A stretch of DNA of 64,000 nt from Parendozoicomonas haliclonae (GTDB lineage Bacteria > Pseudomonadota > Gammaproteobacteria > Pseudomonadales > Endozoicomonadaceae). Below the pieces are notes generated by a model. It searched no databases and was not told where the DNA came from. It was given only the letters and a program-made list of their open reading frames with translations. Shown piece after piece: positions 20,699 to 28,893 of this stretch (the stretch's first letter is position 1; every line of letters starts with the position of its first letter). The stretch covers positions 496,001-560,000 of the forward strand of contig NZ_FWPT01000003.1 in assembly GCF_900174585.1 (NCBI RefSeq). Reading direction: 5' to 3'. A program made the translations under genes and the position numbers.

Positions 20699-22157
20699 TC
20701 TGAAAATTCTGTTTGCGGTGTCTGAACTGGCAGGAATTGTAAAAACCGGCGGACTCGCTGATGTGGCGGCCGCCCTTGGACCATGGATGCGTAACAAAGG
20801 GCATGATGTACGTGTGATCATGCCAGCTTACCGCAAGGCCTTGAATATCCTGCCTACAGAGGTTGTGGGGGTTGGCGAGGTGTTGATGAATGGCAGCCCC
20901 CGCGGATTTGCTATTCGGCAGGGGTGCTTCAACGGTGTACCGGTTTACCTGATTGAACACCATCACTACTTTGACCGTGAGGATCTCTACACCAGTTATG
21001 GTGAAGGTTTCGCGGACAACACCGAGCGCTTTGCGTTCTTTTGTCTGGCCGCTCTGCAGGCCTGCCAGGTTCTTGGCTTCCAGCCTGATATCATCCATGG
21101 ACACGACTGGCCTTCCGCACTGTTGCCGTTCTATCTGAAAACCCATGAACAACATAATCCGTTCTTCCGGCAAACCCGTTCCGTACTGACCATTCATAAT
21201 GGTGCCTACCAACAACATACCGATAGCAGCCTGTTGCCACTGCTCGGTATTGAGCCGCACTGGTTTACTTCGGAGCATTTTGAAGACCATGGTCGTATTA
21301 ACCTGCTCAAAGGCGGGATTCTGTTTGCCGATAAGATCACCACGGTCAGCCCACATTATGCCGAGGAGTTACAGACGGAACTTGGCTCTCATGGGCTGGT
21401 ACAGACCATACGTCGGCGTGCGGATGATTTTCACGGCATACTCAACGGGTGTGACTATCAGGAATGGAATCCTGAAACCGATCCGCTGCTGCCAGCCAAT
21501 TACTCACTGGATAACCTGACAGGAAAACAGATCTGTAAAAGTTTCCTGCAGGAGCGAGCTGGTCTGGCCGCCCGGGCAGATATTCCTCTGTATGGGCTGG
21601 TGAGCCGTTTAACCGAACAGAAAGGCTTTGCTTATCTGATACCGGCTCTACGGCAGTTTCTGCAGCAGGATGTTCAGGTGGTTCTGCAGGCTTCTGGCGA
21701 TCCGGAGCTGGCCGCAGAGTTACGCCGTCTGGCAGAAGCCTTCCCGGATAAATGCCGGTTTGTGGAAGCCTATGACAACAGTCTGGCTCATCAGATTGAA
21801 GCTGGGGCTGACTTTTTCCTGATGCCGTCCCTGTTTGAACCCTGTGGCCTGAACCAGATGTACAGCATGAAATACGGCACCCTGCCGATTGTTCGTGCGG
21901 TCGGTGGTCTGGTGGATACGGTTCGGGGTTACAGCCACCAAGAGACACCTTCAGAAGCAACCGGTTTTGTCTTTGATGCACCCGACAGTCAGGTTCTTAA
22001 CCAGTGCCTGCAGGAAAGTCTTGCCATCTTCCACCAGCCGGACGTTATGAAGGTATTGGTTACCAATGCCATGCAAGAGTCGTTTAGCTGGGAACAGTCA
22101 ACGGAAGACTATCTCGGGGTTTACCGGATGGCTCTTGATCGAGCCCTGGAAAAGTAA
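20688..22157 (+). CDS. glgA: Glycogen synthase (ADP-glucose type)
   Basis: 489 residues, GT5 family. It elongates alpha-1,4-glucan from ADP-glucose. The ADP-glucose-binding KTGGLADV is at about 19-26 and the C-terminal nucleotide site includes LMPSLFEPCGLNQMYSMKYG. I set the start at TTG 20688: GAGG lies 8 bases upstream and the protein then begins [15 protein letters not shown], matching the family. This overlaps the glgC stop by 11 bases and implies coupled translation. A TTG at 20664 would add eight residues. Confidence 0.93.
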   Translation: MASDLKILFAVSELAGIVKTGGLADVAAALGPWMRNKGHDVRVIMPAYRKALNILPTEVVGVGEVLMNGSPRGFAIRQGCFNGVPVYLIEHHHYFDREDLYTSYGEGFADNTERFAFFCLAALQACQVLGFQPDIIHGHDWPSALLPFYLKTHEQHNPFFRQTRSVLTIHNGAYQQHTDSSLLPLLGIEPHWFTSEHFEDHGRINLLKGGILFADKITTVSPHYAEELQTELGSHGLVQTIRRRADDFHGILNGCDYQEWNPETDPLLPANYSLDNLTGKQICKSFLQERAGLAARADIPLYGLVSRLTEQKGFAYLIPALRQFLQQDVQVVLQASGDPELAAELRRLAEAFPDKCRFVEAYDNSLAHQIEAGADFFLMPSLFEPCGLNQMYSMKYGTLPIVRAVGGLVDTVRGYSHQETPSEATGFVFDAPDSQVLNQCLQESLAIFHQPDVMKVLVTNAMQESFSWEQSTEDYLGVYRMALDRALEK

Positions 22158-22164
22158 CTCATCC

Positions 22165-22200
22165 GTTACCCGGTAGAGAGTTCTGTCTCTGCCGGGTAAC
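22165..22200 (+). repeat. Long hairpin after glgA
   Basis: GTTACCCGG-T-AGAGA pairs with TCTCT-G-CCGGGTAAC (15 bp with one U-G pair, loop GTTCTG). No T-run follows, so it may protect the glgCA 3' end or attenuate read-through into glgB. Confidence 0.55.
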
Positions 22201-22211
22201 AGCGCTGAAGG

Positions 22212-22225
22212 TGTAAACGTTTTCC
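22212..22225. promoter_or_regulatory. LacI-type operator candidate upstream of glgB
   Basis: TGTAAACGTTTTCC matches 12 of 14 positions of TGTAAACGTTTACA. It is in the 184-base gap before glgB, 117 bases upstream of its start, just after the glgA hairpin. Confidence 0.5.
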
Positions 22226-22341
22226 CGACAAAACCCTTTTATCCGGCGCAGTAAACAGAATATAAGACTGTGATTTTCAAGCTCTTACGCTTCCCATAAC
22301 GCAAACCACGGATTAACGATTCTTTCGTACGGTACAATGCC

Positions 22342-24528
22342 ATGAGCCCCGTCCCCGATGTTTCCATCGCAACCTCCAACCTGAACTCGGTTATGCTCTC
22401 CGACCCGTTCAGCAGTATTGGCCTTCATGTACCAAACTCCGGCAAAGGTCTTGTTCTCCGAGTCTGGCAACCGGATGCCGAAAGTGTGGAAGCTATTCTC
22501 CAGCCGCAAAACAAATCCCTCGGGATGTTGAAGGCCGTTGCCGACGGTATGTTTGAGCTGGCGATGCCGCGCAGAAAAAAGCCTTTCAATTACTCTCTGA
22601 AAGTGATCGACAAGAGCGGACACGCCTACGAGTACTTTGACCCCTACCAGTTTGGGGAATATGTGCTTTGCCAGAATGACATTGAGCCGCACCGACTGTA
22701 TCAGCATCTGGGTGCCCTTCCCCTTGAACATGCATTGAATAACAAGGTATCGGTCAAAGGGACGCTGTTTAAGGTCTATGCGCCCCACGCCCGCTCCGTC
22801 AGCGTAATTGGGGATTTCAACAGCTGGGATGGCCGCCGCCACCCAATGGCCAGCTCCGATGACGGTATCTGGCGACTGTTTGTACCCGGCATTGAAAACA
22901 ATGCTCTCTATAAGTTCGAGATTCATGATCAGCAGGGCAAGTTGCTGCCGGCCAAGGCCGATCCGTTCGGTCGCAAGCATGAACAGTGGCCAGGGCTGGC
23001 GTCTATTGTGCAGGCCGACAGTTCCTTTGTCTGGTCCGACAGTGACTGGCTGGCCAGCCGGGAAACCAATAAACAGAAACCCATGTCCGTTTATGAACTG
23101 CATGCGGGCTCCTGGAAGAAAAACGACCAGGGTGAGTATCTGGGCTATCGGGATCTGGCCGACACGCTGATTCCCTACATCAAAGAGCTTGGCTTTACCC
23201 ATATTGAACTGCTGCCGGTCTCGGAGCATCCGCTGTTTGAATCCTGGGGCTACCAGCCTGTTGGACTGTTCGCGCCAACCAGCCGCTACGGTTCACCGGA
23301 TGACTTTAAATATCTGGTCGACCAGTGTCATAAGAACAATATTGGGGTGATTGTGGACTGGGTTCCGGCTCACTTCCCGGCCGACGACCACGGTTTGTAT
23401 CGTTTCGATGGCACAGCGATTTACGAATATGAAGATACCCGCCGCGGCTGGCATCCGGACTGGAAGTCTTGGGTGTATAACTATGGCTCACCATGGGTGC
23501 AGGATTTCCTGATCAGCAGTGCGCTGTTCTGGCTGGATGAATTCCATGTGGACGGTCTGCGGGTCGATGCCGTGGCCTCCATGTTGTATCTGGATTATTC
23601 CCGCAAATATGGCGAATGGGCTCCCAACGTTCATGGGGGCAATGAACACCTCGAAGCCGTTGAGCTGCTGAAGCGACTCAACACAGAAGTGCATCATCAC
23701 TTCCCGGGCTGTATGACCATTGCCGAAGAGTCCACCAGCTGGCCAGGTGTTTCCCGTCCGGTTAACCATCAGGGCCTCGGCTTTGACTACAAGTGGAACA
23801 TGGGCTGGATGCATGACTCTTTGGCTTATATGAAGCACGACCCAGTGCATCGCAAGTATCACCACAATGAAATCACTTTCAGCATGGTGTACGCCTACAA
23901 CGAAGATTTCATTCTGCCTCTGTCCCACGATGAAGTAGTACATGGCAAGGGTACGCTACTCACCCGTATGCCGGGTGATGACTGGCAACGGTTTGCCAAC
24001 CTGCGGGCTTATCTGGGTTTTATGTTCGGCCATCCAGGCAAGAAGCTGCTGTTTATGGGCGCCGAGCTTGGCACTCATAAGGAGTGGAACCTGGCGCAAC
24101 CGCTGGATTGGGAACTGCTGAATAATCCATTGAACGCCGGTATCCAGACGCTGGTCAAAGATCTGAATGGTATTTATCAGAGCCACCCGGCTCTCTATGA
24201 GCTGGAATATGACCGTCAGGGCTTTAAATGGATGATCCTGGATGATCACGACCAGAGCGTGTTGGCATTCTGTCGTATGGATAAAGAAGGCCGTCCGGTT
24301 CTGGTGATCAGTAATATGACTCCCGCCGTACGCCATAATTACCATATCGGAGCGCCATGGGCCGGCCAGTGGCAGGAAATTCTCAATACGGATGCCGCAG
24401 CCTATAGTGGCAGCAACATCATCAATCCACAGCTGGAAACGCACCCTGAAGAACTGCACGGTGAACAGCAGAGTCTGGTGGTATCTCTGCCACCTCTGGC
24501 CACGATTATGCTAACGCCTTCTGTCTGA
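22342..24528 (+). CDS. glgB: 1,4-alpha-glucan branching enzyme
   Basis: 728 residues, identical in length to E. coli GlgB. It adds alpha-1,6 branches to glycogen. Two N-terminal beta domains (N1 about 20-110, CBM48 about 125-225) precede the GH13 barrel. Catalytic residues read as Asp409 in LRVDAV, Glu462 in IAEESTSW and Asp530 in LSHDEVVHGK. Its own operator-like site suggests that it is expressed separately from glgCA, although all three run in the same direction. A good terminator follows. Confidence 0.95.
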   Translation: MSPVPDVSIATSNLNSVMLSDPFSSIGLHVPNSGKGLVLRVWQPDAESVEAILQPQNKSLGMLKAVADGMFELAMPRRKKPFNYSLKVIDKSGHAYEYFDPYQFGEYVLCQNDIEPHRLYQHLGALPLEHALNNKVSVKGTLFKVYAPHARSVSVIGDFNSWDGRRHPMASSDDGIWRLFVPGIENNALYKFEIHDQQGKLLPAKADPFGRKHEQWPGLASIVQADSSFVWSDSDWLASRETNKQKPMSVYELHAGSWKKNDQGEYLGYRDLADTLIPYIKELGFTHIELLPVSEHPLFESWGYQPVGLFAPTSRYGSPDDFKYLVDQCHKNNIGVIVDWVPAHFPADDHGLYRFDGTAIYEYEDTRRGWHPDWKSWVYNYGSPWVQDFLISSALFWLDEFHVDGLRVDAVASMLYLDYSRKYGEWAPNVHGGNEHLEAVELLKRLNTEVHHHFPGCMTIAEESTSWPGVSRPVNHQGLGFDYKWNMGWMHDSLAYMKHDPVHRKYHHNEITFSMVYAYNEDFILPLSHDEVVHGKGTLLTRMPGDDWQRFANLRAYLGFMFGHPGKKLLFMGAELGTHKEWNLAQPLDWELLNNPLNAGIQTLVKDLNGIYQSHPALYELEYDRQGFKWMILDDHDQSVLAFCRMDKEGRPVLVISNMTPAVRHNYHIGAPWAGQWQEILNTDAAAYSGSNIINPQLETHPEELHGEQQSLVVSLPPLATIMLTPSV

Positions 24529-24547
24529 CATTTGTGTTGTCTGTCCA

Positions 24548-24571
24548 ATGCCCGCACCTGCGGGCATTTTT
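24548..24571 (+). terminator. Intrinsic terminator after glgB
   Basis: ATGCCCGC pairs with GCGGGCAT (loop ACCT), followed by TTTTTG. Confidence 0.85.
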
Positions 24572-24654
24572 GTATCTGAATGCTGTAATGTTCCGGCAGG
24601 CCAATCATTTTGGTCATCCCGGTAAATGATCCGGACACAGGGTTGTGGTTATGC

Positions 24655-24668
24655 TGTAAACGTTACCC
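24655..24668. promoter_or_regulatory. LacI-type operator candidate upstream of the thioesterase
   Basis: TGTAAACGTTACCC matches 11 of 14 positions of TGTAAACGTTTACA. It ends 17 bases before the thioesterase start, overlapping a likely transcription start, which would suit repression. Confidence 0.4.
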
Positions 24669-24685
24669 AACTACAGGACATCACC

Positions 24686-25129
24686 ATGCTGACAGAAATG
24701 CTGAAGCCATTTGCAGAAGAAAAAATAGCCTTTGTAAAACGCACCGGTCTTCAGCTGGTTCATGCCGAGTCCGGTTATGTGAAGTGCCTGATGCCGGAGC
24801 AGGGGAATGAAAACCATATCGGTACCATGTATGCCGGTGCCATGTTCACCCTGGCGGAAATACCCGGTGGCATTATGTGTCTGTCCAGCTTTGAACAGGG
24901 GCGTTTCTTTCCTCTGCTGAAAAATATGTCAGTGAAGTTTGTAAAGCTGGCTAAAGGCGATATCACCTTTGAAACCCGTCTTTCTGCGGAAGAGATTGCC
25001 AAAGTCTCGGAAGAAGCCGCCAGAGAAGGTAAGGCTGACTTCTTCCTGAAAGGAGAGCTGCTGGATGGAGACGGTGAAGTCGTGGCGGTATCCGAAGGTC
25101 ATTATCAGATACGCGCCATCGGCAAATAA
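24686..25129 (+). CDS. Hotdog-fold thioesterase-like protein (PaaI/DUF4442 type)
   Basis: 147 residues from ATG 24686, chosen because AGGA lies 7 bases upstream; an in-frame ATG at 24626 would put the operator inside the gene. The segment NENHIGTMYAGAMFTLAE is the hotdog helix entry of PaaI/DUF4442 proteins, which mostly hydrolyse acyl-CoA thioesters. The substrate is unknown. It sits alone between glgB and a convergent aldo-keto reductase, and the upstream operator-like site would place it in the glycogen regulon. Confidence 0.7.
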   Translation: MLTEMLKPFAEEKIAFVKRTGLQLVHAESGYVKCLMPEQGNENHIGTMYAGAMFTLAEIPGGIMCLSSFEQGRFFPLLKNMSVKFVKLAKGDITFETRLSAEEIAKVSEEAAREGKADFFLKGELLDGDGEVVAVSEGHYQIRAIGK

Positions 25130-25145
25130 GTGCAATCGCCTTGAA

Positions 25146-26114
25146 TCAAGGCAACTCAGTACCACGAGCCGTGACATAGAGTTGATACCACTGTTCACGG
25201 CTCAGCTGAACCCGGGTTGCCTGAGCACAGGCCTGAATACGCTCCGGGCTGGTAGTACCGATCACCGGTTGAATCCCCGCTGGGTGACGCATCAACCAGG
25301 CCAGAACAATCGCCTCCGGAGCCACGGATAACTCTTCAGCCATGGACGACACCAATCGTGCTGTATGCTGAACCGCCTCTGGCTGACCATCAAGGCTACG
25401 GCCTGTGAATACGCCCTGACTCAAACATCCCCAGGCCTGCAGCTGCACATGGTTGCTACGGCAATACTCCAACAGCCCACTGGCAAAGTGGTTACCCTCC
25501 TGCTGTCCGGTATTTACCTGCACACCGTTATTCAACCAGTCCAATTTGGTCAGGCTCATTTCCATCTGGTTGACGACCAAAGGCTGATCAAGACTCGCCT
25601 GCAAAAGAGCAATCTGATGCTGATCCATATTGGAGACTCCGAAGTGCCTTACCATGCCACGGGAGCGCAACACCTCAAAGGCTGCAGCTACCTCATCCGG
25701 TTCCATCAGAGGATCCGGGCGATGCAGCAGCAAAATATCTAGGTAGTCGGTCTGTAAACGTTTCAGAGAGTTTTCCACACTGGTCAGAATCCACTCTCGG
25801 GAAAAGTCATAACGCTTTGGACCGTGCCCATCGGCAAACCGGATGCCGCATTTACTCTGCAGGATTAACTGTTCACGCAAGCCCGGACGCTCTTGCAAAA
25901 CCTGCCCAAAAACTTGTTCTGCCTTGCCTAGTGTATAGATATCGGCATGATCAAATAATGTGATACTGTCGTTTAGAGCAGCATCCACAACCGCATGTGC
26001 CTGCAATACGTGATCTCGGGTGACGGGAGCATGATCCCAACCACCGCCCAGGCCCATACATCCATAAACAATGGGGCTGATCGCAGGAAAAGTTTGTGAC
26101 AAGGGGCCGTTCAT
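25146..26114 (-). CDS. Aldo-keto reductase (YdhF-like)
   Basis: 322 residues, NADPH-dependent TIM-barrel oxidoreductase. The catalytic tetrad is visible: Asp55 and Tyr60 in FDHADIYTLG, Lys88 in QSKCG, His131 in LLLHRPD. The cofactor region IGTTSPERI is near the C-terminus. It resembles E. coli YdhF. It is divergent from glgP and shares a LacI-type operator region with it, so it may be co-regulated with glycogen breakdown. Substrate unknown. Confidence 0.85.
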   Translation of the reverse strand: MNGPLSQTFPAISPIVYGCMGLGGGWDHAPVTRDHVLQAHAVVDAALNDSITLFDHADIYTLGKAEQVFGQVLQERPGLREQLILQSKCGIRFADGHGPKRYDFSREWILTSVENSLKRLQTDYLDILLLHRPDPLMEPDEVAAAFEVLRSRGMVRHFGVSNMDQHQIALLQASLDQPLVVNQMEMSLTKLDWLNNGVQVNTGQQEGNHFASGLLEYCRSNHVQLQAWGCLSQGVFTGRSLDGQPEAVQHTARLVSSMAEELSVAPEAIVLAWLMRHPAGIQPVIGTTSPERIQACAQATRVQLSREQWYQLYVTARGTELP

Positions 26115-26179
26115 GGAGAGTTCCCGAATAAAAGCAACTGGATGTGGAGCATTTTAACGATCGCGGGCCATTTTGCTGG

Positions 26180-26193
26180 TGTAATCGTTTACA
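26180..26193. promoter_or_regulatory. LacI-type operator candidate between the aldo-keto reductase and glgP
   Basis: TGTAATCGTTTACA has only one base off the perfect palindrome. It lies in the 223-base divergent gap, 66 bases upstream of the reductase and 145 upstream of glgP. Confidence 0.6.
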
Positions 26194-26337
26194 CGGCCAG
26201 TCCCCCTTCTCAGCCGAAAACTTCCGAAGAATAATGCAATCACATTCCACGGTTCGTGATGGTATTGGCGTTTCTCTCCTGACCTACCGCCTGCAGTCAT
26301 CACGAGTACTGTATTTTCTGAATAGAGATCAGAGATA

Positions 26338-28779
26338 GTGAGCGAATTAAAACCGACCAAGATCAGCGCGGACCAACTATCCAACAATATCCTCAAACAT
26401 CTGACCCGCTCCCTGGGCATCACCGAGTCAGAAGCAACCGCCAAGGATTACTGGGAAGCCCTGAACCTGACAGTGCGGGATCTGGGTATGGACCGTATCC
26501 GTGCCACCCGTCAGCAAGAGAGAAAAGCCAAAGCCCGTCGTGTTTATTACCTTTCCTTGGAGTTCCTGATCGGCCGCACCCTGGGTAACAACCTGCAGAA
26601 CATGGATATCTACAGCCAGGCTGAAGATGCTCTGCGCAAGTTTGGTGTCAATCTGGCAGACGTTCTGGAGCAGGAAGTTGACCCGGCTCTGGGCAATGGC
26701 GGTCTGGGACGCCTTGCCGCCTGCTTTATGGACTCCCTGGCCACTCTGGACAAACCGGCTATTGGTTACGGCATCAACTACCGTTTCGGTCTGTTCCGTC
26801 AGTCCTTCAAGCACGGCCAGCAGATTGAGAAGCCAGACCAGTGGCGTGAAGACAGCAACAGCTGGGGCAAGTGCCGCATCAAGCGCAAAATCCTGATCCG
26901 TCTGTACGGTGAAGTGAACAACGTTGATGGCAAAGCGGTCTGGGAAAACACTGAAAATCTGGCCGGTATCCCATGGGATATGCCGGTGACCGGCTATGAG
27001 TCCAATACCGTCAACACTCTGCGCCTGTGGGAAAGCCGTGCCGAGGAAGGCTTTGACCTGTCCAACTTTGATAAGGGCCAGTATCTCTCCGCCAGCAAGA
27101 GCGAAATCAAGGCTGAGAGCATCAGCCAGGTGCTCTACCCGAATGATGAGCACGAGAAGGGTAAAGAGCTGCGCCTGATTCAGCAGTACTTCTTTGTCGC
27201 CTGTTCACTGGCGGATATTATCGATCGCCATAATCGTGAGAATAAAGATGGCTGGGCCAGCTTCGCGGACAAGGTTGCCATTCAGCTGAACGACACCCAT
27301 CCGGCTATCGCCATTCCAGAGCTGATGCGCATCCTGATGGATGAGCATGACTTCATCTTTGAAGATGCTCTGGCTCTGTGTCGTAAGGTCTTTGCCTATA
27401 CCAACCACACCCTGCTGCCGGAAGCCCTTGAGCGCTGGCCACAGAGTCTGATTAACCGGGTTCTGCCACGTCACCTGCAGATCATCCATATGATCAACCA
27501 CCACTTCCTGACCAAAGAGGTCGAGAACAAGTGGCCGGGGGACAACATGATGAAGCGTCGTCTTTCTATTGTTCAGGAGCCGGAAAGTCACGATCAGGAA
27601 CCGATGATCCGTATGGCCTTCTTGTCAGTGATTGGCAGCCATAAGGTGAACGGTGTTGCCGCCCTGCACTCCCAGCTGGTGAAGAAGAACCTGTTCCCGG
27701 GCTTTAACACTCTGTGGCCGGACAAGATTGTCAATGTCACCAACGGGGTGACGCCTCGCCGCTGGCTGGCCTACTGCAACCCGAAACTGGCAGAGTTGAT
27801 CGACAGCACCATCGGCACCGAATGGCGTAAGGAGCTGAGCCAACTCGACCAACTGCATGCCTATGCTGATGACCCGGCCTTCCAGAAAGCCTTTGCCGAC
27901 ATCAAGCATGAAAACAAGGAAGTGCTGGCGAAAATTATTGAAGAAGAGTGTGGCGTTAAGGTTTCAGCTGACGCACTCTTCGACATTCAGATCAAACGTC
28001 TGCATGAGTACAAACGTCAGCAGCTAAACCTGCTTCATATCATGGCATTGTACCGTCGCCTGCTGTCTAATCCTGAGCTGGACGTTCCGCAGAAGGTGTT
28101 TATTTTCGGCGCCAAGGCCGCACCGGGATACAAGCTGGCGAAAACAATTATTCATGCCATCAACATGCTGGGTGAGCGCATCAATAACGATCCCCGCATC
28201 AAGGACAAGCTGAAAGTTGTTTTCCTGCCGAACTACCGTGTCAGCCTGGCCGAGAAGATTATTCCGGCAGCGGATGTGTCCGAGCAGATTTCTACAGCGG
28301 GCTTTGAAGCCTCAGGCACCGGCAATATGAAGCTGGCCCTGAATGGCGCGCTGACCGTCGGCACTCTGGATGGTGCCAACGTGGAGATCGCCGAGGAGGT
28401 GGGTGAAGACAATATCTTTATCTTCGGTCTGACCGTGGATGAAGTGGCTGAGCTTCGTCATAAAGGGTATTACCCCCGTGACGTTTACAAAGCCAATGAA
28501 GAGCTGCGCAGCGTGATCGACTGGCTGGCCTCCGATGACCTCTGTCCGGAACAGCCTGGCTCCTTCCAGCCACTGGTTAAGGCATTGCTGGATCAGGGGG
28601 ATTACTTCCTGACCCTGGCCGACTTTGCCGCCTATGCCGAGGCCCATAAGAAGATCGATGAGACCTGGAAGAATCCGGCACTCTGGTGGAAGAAGGCGAT
28701 TATTAACTGCGCCTCTATGGGTAAGTTCTCCTCTGACCGTTCCATCAGCGATTACTGCCAGGACATCTGGAAAATGTAA
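26338..28779 (+). CDS. glgP: Glycogen/maltodextrin phosphorylase
   Basis: 813 residues, GT35 family. It releases glucose-1-phosphate from alpha-1,4-glucan ends. The pyridoxal-phosphate lysine is Lys665 in EASGTGNMKLALNGAL. The N-terminal half has the GNGGLGRLAACFMDSLATL signature segment. The start is GTG at 26338 with a weak purine-rich site upstream. No separate malP is in the window, so this enzyme may serve both glycogen and imported maltodextrin. glgX and glk follow in the same direction. Confidence 0.94.
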   Translation: MSELKPTKISADQLSNNILKHLTRSLGITESEATAKDYWEALNLTVRDLGMDRIRATRQQERKAKARRVYYLSLEFLIGRTLGNNLQNMDIYSQAEDALRKFGVNLADVLEQEVDPALGNGGLGRLAACFMDSLATLDKPAIGYGINYRFGLFRQSFKHGQQIEKPDQWREDSNSWGKCRIKRKILIRLYGEVNNVDGKAVWENTENLAGIPWDMPVTGYESNTVNTLRLWESRAEEGFDLSNFDKGQYLSASKSEIKAESISQVLYPNDEHEKGKELRLIQQYFFVACSLADIIDRHNRENKDGWASFADKVAIQLNDTHPAIAIPELMRILMDEHDFIFEDALALCRKVFAYTNHTLLPEALERWPQSLINRVLPRHLQIIHMINHHFLTKEVENKWPGDNMMKRRLSIVQEPESHDQEPMIRMAFLSVIGSHKVNGVAALHSQLVKKNLFPGFNTLWPDKIVNVTNGVTPRRWLAYCNPKLAELIDSTIGTEWRKELSQLDQLHAYADDPAFQKAFADIKHENKEVLAKIIEEECGVKVSADALFDIQIKRLHEYKRQQLNLLHIMALYRRLLSNPELDVPQKVFIFGAKAAPGYKLAKTIIHAINMLGERINNDPRIKDKLKVVFLPNYRVSLAEKIIPAADVSEQISTAGFEASGTGNMKLALNGALTVGTLDGANVEIAEEVGEDNIFIFGLTVDEVAELRHKGYYPRDVYKANEELRSVIDWLASDDLCPEQPGSFQPLVKALLDQGDYFLTLADFAAYAEAHKKIDETWKNPALWWKKAIINCASMGKFSSDRSISDYCQDIWKM

Positions 28780-28800
28780 CTCTGTTTGATTGTCTGGAGC

Positions 28801-28844
28801 TGCACAAACATCACCGCCGGAGCTCCGCAGGTGATGTTTGTGCA
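28801..28844 (+). repeat. Long hairpin between glgP and glgX
   Basis: Perfect 15-bp stem (28801-28815 with 28830-28844) enclosing a second self-complementary core, CGGAGCTCCG (28818-28827). No T-run follows. It could stabilise the glgP mRNA end or separate glgP and glgX expression. Confidence 0.6.
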
Positions 28845-28893
28845 TCAGGACTTTGACCGGTGAAGTGCTCCTGATCCCGGTGATAATGAGTTT

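Noticed and set aside
25753..25766. TGTAAACGTTTCAG, 11 of 14 to the operator
   Set aside because: It is inside the aldo-keto reductase gene, about 360 bases from its start; no promoter is near. Probably chance.
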